NCBI GenBank assembly: GCA_001972305.1 | Contig: BDDD01000711.1 | Location: 43,424-107,423 of the forward strand | Direction: 5' to 3' | DNA from: Cephalotus follicularis | Taxonomy: Eukaryota > Streptophyta > Magnoliopsida > Oxalidales > Cephalotaceae | DNA length: 64,000 bases | In this document: positions 10,515-20,005 of the stretch, piece after piece | How the letters are laid out: each line of letters starts with the position of its first letter | How positions within the stretch are numbered: position 1 is the stretch's first letter | The notes under the pieces: generated by a model | The model's database searches: none | What the model was told of the DNA's origin: nothing | What the model saw: only the letters and a program-made list of their open reading frames with translations | Program-made: the position numbers and the translations under genes

Positions 10515-10685
10515 CATGGTCCGGTCCGGGCCGGTTCAACGGTTCCTGATTCCCTTAACCGGACGTGACCGCATTGCCCAGACCGGTTTAACCATGAACC
10601 GGCCACGTGGCACACGGTCCGGGCCGGTTCAAGGCCCAGACAGGCCGGGCCGGTTCACGGTTTTAACCGGACCATTGCAACCCTA
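10515..10685 (-). repeat. hAT subterminal repeats and terminal repeat
   Basis: GC-rich block with at least three copies of CCGGGCCGGTTCA or a close variant, plus inverted partners (GAACCGGCC, TTAACCGG). Clustered short repeats next to a TIR are the usual transposase-binding arrangement in hAT elements. The block ends ttgcaacccta at 10685. Confidence 0.7.
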
Positions 10686-11118
10686 GTGGCGCGTAAACCA
10701 AATCAACAATCAGCGACTGAGAAAAATTTTGGAGATGCACAAAAATCGAATGAAAAAGCGAAAACGAATAAGAAAAAACAACTTAGACAACCCTGATGCA
10801 CAAAATCGGTAGGAAAAATAAATGAAATAAAGAGGATGCGGCACTATGTGAGGAATAAAGGTTGGTGGCATGAAAATATTAGAAATAAGGATTTGAGGTT
10901 ATAGGGTACGTTAAAAGAAAGAGAACAAATATTTTTGGGTTTTATTTATTACTATATACTTACAAATAAAATTCCCTAGGCCAATACTAATATCACATTA
11001 GCCTAATAAATACTAACTAAACGGACAGCCCACATTAAAACAGACGGAACGATCCAAATAAAGTATTATTTAATCTGGTATAATTACCTCGAAATAATAA
11101 TAATAGCTATTATTATTG
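10686..11118. other. Unassigned AT-rich spacer
   Basis: No coding frame, LTR terminus or repeat match that I can support. It starts just outside the hAT terminus and ends at the copia remnant. 'aataataataatagctattattattgtt' near 11094 is an imperfect AT palindrome. It could be the 3' LTR or untranslated end of the copia element. Confidence 0.4.
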
Positions 11119-12252
11119 TTACAACCAAATAAAATAACACACAAACATACGAGGTATTACAACATGTCTTTGTCTATACCCTTTCACGACCAATCGTGCT
11201 TTATATGTCTCAATCTTTCCATCAATACTAATCTTCTTTTTGAAGATCCACTTGCAACCAATACACGCTATGCCTTCGGGAGCTTCGACCAAGTTCAAAA
11301 CTTGGTTAGCATACATGGAATCCATCTCGAATTTCATGGATTCTAACCATGCCTCGGATTCAGTGCCTTGCACTGCTTCCTGATAGCTTACAGGCTCATC
11401 ATCTTTAATGATGTTGGGTTCGCCAATACCATTGATGAGAAAACCATATCTCTCGGGCGCTGTCGAAATCCTTTCTGATCTCCTCACCAGAGGAGTGCTT
11501 GACTGAGATCCAATCTCAGACTAAGATCTAACCCCAAGTGTGTCTATAGAGGGTCCAACCTTTAATTCCTCATCGTCCCGTGGTATTTCTCCCGATGGCA
11601 ACTCCCGAAGTTCCACTATGCTCCCACTTCTTCCTTCGAGAAAGAATTCGCTCTCTAGGAACACAGCATTGGGCGACATAAAAACCTTTTGTTCGCTGGG
11701 ATGCTAGAAATCGTATGCTCTCATTTCCTTAGGATACCCCACAAACCGGCAGCGATCCGATCACACCTCCAGCTTAGAAGGCTCCAACCTTGTCACGTAT
11801 ACTGGACAACCCCAAACCTTTAAGTGGCTTAGGCTAGGTTTCCTCCCTTTATACACTTCATATGGTGTGGAGGGGACGGATTTCGAAGGAATCAGATTTA
11901 GAATATACGTCGTTGTGTTCAGTGCATAACCCCAAAAGGAGGCAGGAAAATATGTGAAAGACATCATGGACCGAACCATATTCATCAAGGTTCGATTTCT
12001 CCCTTTAGACACACCATTATGCTGTGGTGTTCTAGTAGGTGTCCACTGAGAGAGAATCCCATTATCTTTAAGATAATCCTGGAATACGGAAGACAAGTAT
12101 TCGCTCCCTCGGTCTGACCAAAGTGTTTTAATAGACATACTCATTTGCTTCCTTACCTCATGTCTAAACTCCTTGAACCTTTCAAAGGAATCTGACTTGT
12201 GTCTCATCAAAAACACATACCCAAACCGAGAGAAATCGTTAGTAAAGGTAAT
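11119..12252 (-). pseudogene. Ty1/copia pol remnant (integrase core to RT start)
   Basis: Minus strand. 12216-11761 encodes the integrase core: WSDRGSEY holds the second catalytic Asp, then PTRTPQHNGVSKGRNRTL, where the family's catalytic Glu (usually in a GVAERRNRTL-like motif) reads Lys, then SFWGYAL, TPYEV and WGCPVYV. 11760-11488 reads as the usual integrase-RT linker in one frame with a few stops. 11487-11119 encodes the start of reverse transcriptase (RRSERIS, then YQEAV, GCKWIFKKK and YKARLVVKGY) and is broken before the RT catalytic motifs. The remnant is cut at 12252 by a C-type LTR. It is a different copy from the one at 3244-4696 and less decayed. Confidence 0.88.
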
Positions 12253-12608
12253 TGTAACACCCGAGTTTTTCGCAAAATGTAAGATTACGATTTTAATGTA
12301 ATCTTATTATGGAATTATTGAGAATAGTGAAATTCTCGAAATTGATGATGTTTTCCCTTTTATGGGGTTGAGTTTTGAAAGAGGAATAATAAGAAAATGT
12401 TCTAAGGCATTGCGCATTTAAAGTCGCAATTATGATGCTCGAAACGGCTAATAAAATCTATTTTAATGCGCGAAAGTAAGACCCTATGTTCGCATTATTA
12501 TTACGATTATTTTGGTTGTCGTTTGGATTATTTTGGTCGCAATTTGCGGAATAATCGGGACCCAGGCTTTAGTATTTTGTCCGTAAATACTAAAGTAGAA
12601 ACAAATGT

Positions 12609-12684
12609 TATAAAGGAAAGGAGACATACACGGGCGCATCACGCGCCCGTGCATGAAGAAAACGCAGGCGCACAAAGCGCCTGC
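12609..12684 (+). promoter_or_regulatory. TATA box and two leader hairpins of second C LTR
   Basis: TATAAAGG at 12609-12616. Hairpin 1 (12629-12651): stem CACGGGCGC/GCGCCCGTG, loop ATCAC. Hairpin 2 (12664-12684): stem GCAGGCGC/GCGCCTGC, loop ACAAA. Stems equal those at 6690-6744 and loops differ. Confidence 0.7.
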
Positions 12685-13640
12685 ATCTGGTGTGATGGCC
12701 AGAGAGAGAGAGAGAGAGATTGGGAGAGAGAACGACAGAGAGGTCGGGAGAGGAAGCCGGAGGCAGCTACCGGACCGGGAGAGCACGCCGGTCAACCCAG
12801 AGCCTCCAACCGACGGTAACCTCTTCTCCTTTCTTCTTTTTTTCTTCTTTTTCTTCTCCCGGGTCGTCACTGTGCGCGCCTCCTCCCGGTGTTTCCCGGC
12901 GCCGTTAGCGTCGCGGGTGGGGTGGGTTTTCATCTAGAGGACCTGCTCTTCCCATTTCGACCACCGGTGAGGCGTGATTCGGCCGAAAACGGCCGGAATC
13001 AGTTGAATGAGTCGACTCAGCGAGTCGACTCACTGTCGCCTGAGACACGGTGTTTGGCGCCGAGTCTTGGCGAGTCAAGGGCAAGGATGTGTTGACCAGG
13101 TGATTGTGTGCCGTTTTTGGGTGTTGATCGGACCTGTCGAGGTCCGGCGAGTTGACTCAGTGAGTCACGACTCGCTGCCGGCCGTGGCACGGCGTTCCGC
13201 GCCGATTCCTGGCAGGTTCTGAGCGGTTCTGTGTACGCCGTTCAATGCGGAACCCGTTGATGTGTGTTTCACAACCTGGTTGTGTCGGTAGAAATCCGGC
13301 CGGCGTGTCGACGACGGCAATGTCGGTTTTCGTGCGTCGATCGTAATGGAAATATATATTGTGTATGCAGTGAGCGAGTTGGTAAATTTGGTTCGACAAC
13401 GAAGGGAAGTGTTGATCGATAGTTGGCCGCAACTTGGGAACGTTCGGCAGTTGAACTTGCAGCTCGACTGTACTGTTGTTACTGCTTTAACGGGTAGGGA
13501 TTTTGATATGTTTCGAACTTATAACCGTATTATGTGTATTGATAGTTAATATGTAATTACATGCTAATTAGGATTGGATTTGAAATTTAGGTAAGCACGC
13601 TTGGTTTATGTGCTATTCCTGGAAATTTGCAAGAACTCCT

Positions 13641-13872
13641 TAAGCGCCGACGCTTAAGTTCCAACCGTCGACGCTTTGGTATGTAAATGGCGAGTTTTAA
13701 GGTTTAAAATGTCGAAGCCTTAGGCATAAACCGTCTACGCTTAATGCAAAGCGGCAACGCTTTATGTGTGAACTGTGATGATTGTTAAGGCTTTTACATA
13801 GCCGCTTAAGGTTAAAGGAATGGCGCTTAGACTCGAAATGGTCGACGCTTTCACTAAAATCGTTGACGCTTA
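13641..13872. repeat. Phased CGTCGACGCTT array in C LTR
   Basis: Cores near 13646, 13667, 13711, 13733, 13753, 13841 and 13862. Spacings are 21, 44, 22, 20, 88 and 21, i.e. one, two or four steps of about 21-22 bp. Units read AGCGCCGACGCTT, CCGTCGACGCTTT, ATGTCGAAGCC, CCGTCTACGCTT and similar. Confidence 0.7.
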
Positions 13873-13996
13873 AAAGTGCTGTCTTGGCTATGATGAATCA
13901 TGGAAGAGAAGGAGATTAAAACGAGGTAAGGATTCCTCAACTTTTCCTAAAAAGTATTTTACGTTGTAAGGACTCCTATTCTCTTTCTAAAAGTAT

Positions 13997-13997
13997 N
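13997..13997. other. Ambiguous base (n) at a structural junction
   Basis: The only n in the window. It lies exactly where LTR sequence jumps to internal sequence equivalent to about 7757 in the sister copy, so it may be a one-base gap placeholder rather than an uncertain base. Confidence 0.8.
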
Positions 13998-14414
13998 AAT
14001 CACTAGGAATGAGGAACTTCGAGAAGAGAAATAAATTTTAAGAAAGATCCTAGCGATGAGCCGAGATGAATTTCATTCTCGCATATGTCAAATGGAAGAA
14101 ATGTATAAGTGTAAGTTAGCAAGAAAGGATGAAAGCTTTAGAGAAGCTAAGTTAAGTATGAATATTCTTTGATGTGTCTATGGGGAACTTTCTAATGATG
14201 ATGAGGCGAGGTACCCGATGATGACGAGTCTAATGATGAAGACTAGAATAGTTATGAAGGAGCTACATGTAAGAAACGTATAGTGAATGCAAGATGTGTG
14301 TAAAAGGAGTGTAAGACGTGTAAAGGAAGTGTAAGATAAATAGAATTGTTAGTTCTTTGTAAGGTCTCGAGTAGAATTGTCTAAGGTTAAGGTTAAGTCG
14401 TAAGTAGTAACAAG

Positions 14415-15060
14415 ATGGCTGACGCGAAGAAAGATCGTAGTCAAGAAGGAACAGGAATGTACAAGAGGATGGAGTAGATGATTCTCTAAACGCAGTATTG
14501 AATCGATTAGCTCGAGTTATTACTGATAACAACGGTAATGACCATAACGCTTTGCCAGCAAGGCCTACTCTAGAGTAGTTCGTGAGATAGATTCGAAGAC
14601 CTTTTCGGGAACGGTAGGTCCTATGGAAGGGAAAGCATGGGTTCAAGGAAACAAAAAGATCTTCAGAACCTCGAATTGCACGGATCGTCAGAAAGAAGAG
14701 TTTTAGATCTATACGTTGAAAGGAGAAACAGATCAATGGTAGAACATAATCGAGAGGACGAAGACACGTCAGAAGTTAGAAGTGATGACGTGGGAAAGGT
14801 TTAAGGAAATATTTATGGACAAATATTTTCCTCAGATGATGAAGGACAAAATGGAAGAAGATTTCCATTCGATTGGAACAAGGTAAGTCAGAATCGATAG
14901 CTCGCTATGATGCGAATTTTAAGAGGTTGTCTCAATAAGCTACCACATGATATCAACGGGACAAAGAAGAGCAAATAGGCTTTACAAAGGTTTAAAACCC
15001 AACGTTAGAGGATTGTTGAGTAATTGTATTGTTGCGGATTAGAAGTGCCATTAATTGGTT
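14415..15060 (+). pseudogene. Ty3/gypsy gag remnant (C element)
   Basis: Start codon at 14415 (MADAKKDRSQEGTGMYKR). Across several frames it shows a retrotransposon gag core: LKGETDQW, then WERFKEIFMDKYFPQ, and later RGLLS after LKP, typical of the chromovirus capsid domain. Many stops and frameshifts; no open frame covers it. Followed at 15227 by the second copy of the 9-mer gtattgaat. Gag normally forms the capsid shell. Confidence 0.7.
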
Positions 15061-15299
15061 GGATTGGAGGTGATTGTGTTTAGGTGAATGACTGAGGTAT
15101 GATTGAACGAAGTGACAGTGAGGGCTATAAACTACATAGCGGCTAAGTGACCGACCGAGTAAGCCGAAATGGCTAAGCGATAGATCGAATGGATTGGGAG
15201 GCATAAGTGTTATATGAATAGCTTCCGTATTGAATAGTGATTGGTCGAGATAGAATATGAATGGTCATTGTGAATGGATAGTGTGTGAATGGCCAGTGT

Positions 15300-15729
15300 T
15301 ATGCTATGATGTTTGTATAAACGTTTCATAATGTAATAAGTCAAGGTTGTCTGCTGTGAAAGGATTTATAATAGACGAGGTTTAAATGTAAATGTATATG
15401 ATTATTTTATGATCTGATAAGTTTATGTTTTCCGCTGTGAAAGGTTATATGTTAAGTGATGTACCAATGTAAAGGTATTAAAAATGATCATGATAATGAG
15501 AATATGACAATTTGAAATTGATGTTTCAAAGATGTAAGTATACGCGATCCTGTGAAGTTATTGAATATGAGTAATAATATTAGGTTTTAAATCTAAGCCA
15601 AGATTTTATGATATGAAATGGATCGTTAAATGGTTAAACGATTTGACGGTCAAAGGTTACACCCACGTAACGCACCGATCTTTGGAGCTCGCTTTGAGCT
15701 TAAAGCGGACTCGGGACGGGGGCGCTACA
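15300..15729 (+). mobile_element. C-type LTR tail
   Basis: From 15566 it matches the end of the 5' LTR at 7290-7457, ending GGGACGGGGGCGCTACA at 15729. It is joined directly to internal sequence at about 15299, so the head of this LTR was deleted. The next 5 bp (CGGGC) repeat those before 6307. Confidence 0.7.
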
Positions 15730-17614
15730 CGGGCGCGTTTTGCTCCAGGGAAGGAAATAGAGAGGGAGAGCCGGGCGTCGAAAATGAAGAAGAGAAAGAG
15801 ACAGGCGCGCTGCTCCTGTCGACGTCGTCTTCGGCACCGTTCACCGACGGCGAAAGTGAGTTCCTCAAGCCCTCTTATTCTCCTTTTCGTCGTCTTTGTC
15901 TTTCTTTTTCATGGGGAAACCGAAGCTTGGAGCTTCGCATTTTCTCGGTGAATTCCCTTCACCGCCAGGATGATCGTCATAGGTGGAGCTTTATTAGCTT
16001 CACCTATCTCTATTTTACCCTAGAATCGCTAACGAATCAGCCAGAATTTGAAGACTGAGTCAACTCAATAGGCTTGACGGGGTGAAGCCTATGACACGGC
16101 GTTTTGCGCCGAGTCACTACGAGTCTCGGCCACCAATAGGTTGATCTCAAGTTTTGGAGGCCGGTTATGGCTTGGCCGGAGCTCAGGCGACTTGGCCGGA
16201 GCACCGGCAAGGCGATTTAGCGCTGAGTCTATGCGAGTTTCAGGTGTAGACACATAGAACCTAAAGTTTTGAGGCATTTTTGTGAAGCGACCGGAGTTGT
16301 TGAAGTCCGAGGAGTCAACTTAGTGAGTTGGACTCACTTCCCACGGTGACAGCGCGTTCTGTGCCGAGTCACGGTGGGTCTCCAGCAGTTATGTGTAGAT
16401 CATCCAGTTTGGGGGTTGTTTATGGAATGGCCGGAGCTCCGGCGTGTTGGTCAGAATATGGTCGGAGCTCCAGTGGTGACAGTGCTTTGATTCCTGTGTT
16501 GGAGTCATCGGAAATGTGCTTTTTATGCGAAGGAGGTGGCTAAGGATGGGGGAGTCTCCAAACAATGATGAGGATCCTATAGATGATCCAGAGCTTGAAG
16601 GGCTAGTCCGTGGTAGTAAATGGCACTGATATTGTGAGCGGAACGTCTCCTTCGTTTAACTTAATTATGATATGGCTTGTTGATATCCTGACTGGAAATT
16701 GGTTTTTATGTTTGATTTAAATTATCGTGAGTAGAACTTCTCTTTCCTTTATTCGCATTGATTTACTATCATTTCCTAGCTGCTATATGATGATTACATC
16801 TTCGTTTACTTGGAATCTTTGAATTGGGTATTCTTGATTGAATTTTCATATTGATATGACACATTGATTGACTGTATATTCACTTTGTCCCGTTGCTGTC
16901 ATATCCGCATTGGCTCCTGTGAACATATATTGTTTATGTTGTTGCTGTTATATCCGTTCGGCTCTTGTAGAGATATATCTGTTTTTATTGCTACTGCTAT
17001 ATTCATTATATCTCTGTATCGTCATACTTGAGCTTTGTTGTTGGTAACGTTGAGCAATTCTTATCCATTGTTAGAAATTGTTGTTATGAGAGCTATGTGC
17101 TTGTGAGTGGGACATTTCCTTGTTTTATTATATTCTCTTTGAGACTCGTGTTTGAAATTTGCCCTTTTATACTTGTGTTATGTGATGGTTCGATCAGGAT
17201 TTGAATCTCGCATGTGTTATGTTTAGCATGTTCTATGATTAAGATGTTGTTTCCAAGCATATGAATGCTCCGGCTCTGGGTGACAATGTCACCTTCCTAT
17301 TCTGGGTGACAATGTCACCTTCCTATTCTATGTGTTATCGTGATTGGTGATATCGTGCTTTGTACTCTGATGCTGGGTACCATGTGATCTGTGACATGTG
17401 TTATCGGTCGAGAGTGAGATGTACGTACGATGCCCAACTCTCCTTAACAGGCCCATTGTCTACGATGGGGTGTTATGTGGGACTGCCACAGGCTTCTATA
17501 GCTTGAATCTGTAGCATACCGTTGGTCTATGATGGTATGCTGAGTATAAGTGTAGCAGGGCTCCATTAATCACTTATTGGACCGTATTTGCTTATTTGAT
17601 GATATTGTGATCTT
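15730..17614 (+). mobile_element. Right part of the C-like LTR hit by the C element
   Basis: Non-coding LTR sequence: GA-rich leader, 'gacggcgaaagtgagttcc' near 15850 (donor-like GTGAGT), then 'tgagtcaactca' words and repeated gccgagtc/cggagtt passages as in the C LTR leader. Farther on it is T-rich with a 26-bp duplication at 17275. No terminus is found; it stops where a type B LTR begins at about 17615. Frames at 15613-16543 have no recognisable product. Confidence 0.55.
17275..17326. repeat. 26-bp tandem duplication with GGTGAC palindrome
   Basis: Two exact 26-bp copies (17275-17300 and 17301-17326), each holding the inverted repeat GGTGACaatGTCACC. Confidence 0.85.
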
Positions 17615-17770
17615 TGTTTAACGCTCAGAATTTCCATTTAATGTATTACTGGAAATTCCTTTATGACTAAATTATGAATTAATGAGAATTATGGATTTCA
17701 GCTCATGGAGTTGGATTTAGAATGGCAAGTGTTAAGGAATATGGTGTTGGAAAAGAACAAAGGGCGCTTG

Positions 17771-18818
17771 CAGGTCGACGCCAAGAGATGGCGTCGACGC
17801 CAAGGAACAATGAGACTCTTAAGACTTCTTGCCTTAAGGCATCAATGCCAACAGATGGTGTCAATTCCATCTTTTGGGGAAACAAGAAGGTGAGCATCAA
17901 GTAGTTTGCGGAACCTGTTAGCACCAAGGACGCGCATCGTGAACGTTGATGCCAAAACTGTCAGTAGTATAAGACAAAACACTGACAGAAGATGCGTAAC
18001 GGACAATAGGGAGATACTTTATCTCTTCCTTATGCTCGGTAGTGACATAGAGAGAAGGGAGAGTGGCTGGTGATGCCACATTAGCCAAGAAAAAGAAGGA
18101 GAGGGAAATAGAGGGAGAGCCACACTCTCCATGGTTGAACGGGTGTAAAAGCTCGAAGGCTAAGGAATCGGGAGCTCGAACTTGGAGTTGTGGTGACGGA
18201 CCCAGGAACGCGAAGCCACTGGTCAGTGGAACTCAAAGAGGTGGACTTCGATTCCTAACTTGGGATCTAAGGTAGGGATTATATACTTGTATTTTGAGTT
18301 CAAAAAGAGTGGATATTCATTTGGTGAACTACATGAGTGTTGGATTGTGACTGTGCATGTTAAGGTATTGTAATAACCTATATGCATGGCATGATTGGAG
18401 TGAAAATGGATTGATTGCATGTGTTGTATGCATGATACTTGCTGGATTTGGCACACTGGTGCGTTAAAATGTTGTTCTGGTTCGACAGACGTCGATGCCT
18501 AAGTGATTGATGTTAACGTCATGACTGGAAATAGTCGATGTTTTGCACTGTTGGGATGATTTACGTTGATGCCTACACACACGTTGAAGTCTATGATGCA
18601 CGTTAATGCCACACTGGATTAGTGAAGGTTGTTCTGTAGGGACTTTGACATGTTTTGAATATATAACATGCATATTGTGTAAAGTAGTGCATGCATTGCT
18701 TGCATTGGATTGTTGGATTCATGCTTGCTTGGGTTCAATGCATGATCAGGGTGATTGTTGCTGGAATTAATGCATGAACCCAGTATTCACGTTAACGCCT
18801 ATAGGATACACGTTAATG
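17771..18818. repeat. GTYRAC-core arrays in type B LTR
   Basis: Cores at 17774, 17793, 17841 and 17860 (two pairs, 19 bp each), then 18491, 18512, 18534, 18565, 18583, 18602, 18791 and 18812 (21, 22, 31, 18, 19, then 21). Units are GTCGACGCC, GTCGATGCC, GTTAACGCC and GTTAATG. The A1 insertion point lies 7 bp after the last unit. Confidence 0.65.
18228..18280 (+). promoter_or_regulatory. Conserved leader module ending in a donor-like AGGTAGGG
   Basis: 'gaactcaaagaggtggac' followed by 'ttcctaacttgg', six variable bases and AAGGTAGGG. The same module occurs at 32413-32466 (+), and on the minus strand at about 44191-44140, 57745-57685 and 62612-62555. In each, the bases before the AG vary but AGGTAG is kept, as for a 5' splice site of a leader intron. 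That role is inferred. Confidence 0.5.
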
Positions 18819-18819
18819 A

Positions 18820-18861
18820 TGTAACACCCCCGGACGGCGGGAGTCGTTACGGATTGTTACA
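18820..18861 (+). mobile_element. Collapsed 5' LTR made of an inverted LTR end
   Basis: Positions 18820-18850 are the exact reverse complement of the last 31 bp of this element's 3' LTR (26324-26354), with two more matching bases. Two bases follow, then TGTTACA, the last 7 bp of the LTR in normal orientation, directly before the primer-binding site. No other 5' LTR sequence is present, so no promoter remains. Confidence 0.85.
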
Positions 18862-18866
18862 GATTG

Positions 18867-18880
18867 TGGTATCAGAGAAT
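18867..18880 (+). other. Primer-binding site of A1
   Basis: TGGTATCAGAGAAT, 5 bases after the TTACA end. The same site occurs at 40347 and 49734. Confidence 0.8.
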
Positions 18881-19031
18881 TAGGTTTTGTTTCCTTAGAA
18901 GACCTAACTAGGTTTGACCCGTGAGATTGGGTAGACACCGGGTTAGGCTGTTTCGGTTATGATTTTATGATATGTTTTTTGTTTTGGTTTTGTTCCTTGT
19001 GATGTTTTATGTTTTGGGTGCCTTTTCGTAG

Positions 19032-19851
19032 ATGGCACGTACAAGGAACGCTTCTCGAAGGACTGCACCCGTGGAGGCTCAGGGAGTCAGAAATGAGCCA
19101 ACTACGGAGGAGCTTGTACGTCAGGCAGTCGCTCAGGAGGTACGACGAGTGTTGGGTGAACAGAATCAGGAACAAGGCCGTAGGGAACCAGTCATTGAGA
19201 AGGATGCTCCAGCTGATGTCCAGTTGGGAAGAGAAGCTGGGGGTATGACTGACACGCCTACTTATATTTGGCTAGAGCGATTCCAGAAGCAGAGGCCGCA
19301 GTCTTTCAGCTCAGCTGTGACTCTGGTGGAGGCTGAGCACTGGATTGCTCATATGGATAAGATCTTTGATGTGCTTGGTTGCAGTGATGAACATAAGATT
19401 AAGTTAGCTGTTTACAAACTTGAGGGTGATGCTCAGAAATGGTGGAAGGCTGTGATTTGGCTAAGGGTGGTAGCTATGCGGAGACTTTGACATGGTCCGA
19501 GTTTTGCGAGGTCTTTTATCAGCAGTACTTTCCCACTGCTGATAAGGAGGCTTACGCCAGAGAATTTATCAATACCATATAGAAGGATGGAGAGTCGGTC
19601 ATGGAGTTTCTAACTCGTTTCACTAGGCTTGCTGGTTTTGCTGGGTCCGTGGTGGGGACAGCACTGGAGCAGGCAGAAAAGTTCAAGTGGAAGTTACACT
19701 ATCAGCTCCGGGGTAAACTGATCAACACCAGGTTTGCTGATGTTTCTCAAGTAGCCAATGCGGCAAAGAACATAGAGCTGGAAAGGTTAGATTTCCAGGC
19801 AGCTCGTCAGGAAAGTGACAGGAAGAGAAACAGAGGAGATTCTCAAGGGTA
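19032..19851 (+). pseudogene. A1 gag
   Basis: Starts MARTRNASRRTAPVEAQ at 19032, like A2 at 40511. Capsid-domain residues WLERFQKQRP, HWIAHMDKIFDVLGC and LEGDAQKWWK are clear. A one-base deletion near 19459 shifts the frame; the protein continues as TWSEFCEVFYQQYFP, reaches a stop near 19579, then MEFLTRFTRLAGFAG to a stop at about 19850. The zinc knuckle lies downstream in the pol frame ([14 protein letters not shown], near 20033). Gag packages element RNA and, through the CCHC knuckle, binds nucleic acid. Confidence 0.88.
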
Positions 19852-20005
19852 AGGATCTGGACAGAATAATAAGAATAGAAATGGCAAGCGAGGAAGGAGG
19901 AATGATAACCGGGGACAGCAACAGCCCGGTAATGATCAAAGGCAGACACAGGGAGCTGCAGATGTCCAGATTGCCAAATGTGATGTATGTGGTAGACAGC
20001 ATCCA

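Larger units (their letters stand above)
8489..10685 (-). mobile_element. hAT DNA transposon, 3' truncated
   Basis: On the minus strand it begins at about 10685 with TAGGGTTGCAATGGTCCGG, close to the CAGGGTTGCAA-type terminal inverted repeat of plant hAT elements. Then come GGCCGGTTCA subterminal repeats, a phased GTTGAC array, a TATA box and the transposase. The other terminus is missing: sequence after about 8489 is C-element material. The 8 bp outside the TIR (gtggcgcg) would be one copy of the target duplication, but the partner is lost. Confidence 0.75.
12253..13996 (+). mobile_element. Second C-type LTR, head part
   Basis: Starts TGTAACACCCGAG at 12253 and aligns with 6307-7290, then continues into sequence missing from that copy, including the GTCGAC array at 13641-13872. 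It stops at the n (13997), after which internal C sequence begins, so the LTR tail and primer site are missing. Head plus the tail at 15300-15729 sum to about 2.2 kb, matching the 2214-bp C-like solo LTR at 60023. Frames at 12466-13549 are leader artefacts. Confidence 0.75.
6307..15729 (+). mobile_element. Rearranged Ty3/gypsy element, type C, with flanking CGGGC
   Basis: Outer ends are TGTAACACCCGAGG (6307) and GGGACGGGGGCGCTACA (ending 15729). The 5 bp outside them are CGGGC at 6302-6306 and CGGGC at 15730-15734, a candidate target-site duplication. Inside are a 5' LTR (6307-7457), a primer-binding site, a short internal start, a hAT element, a copia remnant, a second C LTR head (12253-13996), an ambiguous base, a second and longer copy of the internal start with gag, and an LTR tail (15300-15729). 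One simple element cannot have two internal starts, so there was nested insertion or partial duplication, or the n at 13997 marks an assembly join. Confidence 0.55.
17615..18819 (+). mobile_element. Type B LTR, part 1 (host of A1)
   Basis: Begins about TGTTTAACGCTCAGAATTTCC, a decayed form of the TGTAACRCCCGAATTTT start at 58495 on the minus strand. 'gaattaatgagaattatg' and the following 250 bp match that LTR well. It contains two arrays of GTCGAC-type units and the leader module at 18228-18280. It continues at 26360 and again at 31405, being split by A1 and by a C-like solo LTR. Confidence 0.65.

Noticed and set aside
14263..14736. 157-residue minus-strand frame with resemblance to a second frame at 8065-8328
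   Set aside because: It is antisense to the C gag remnant; the similarity reflects the two C copies, not a gene.
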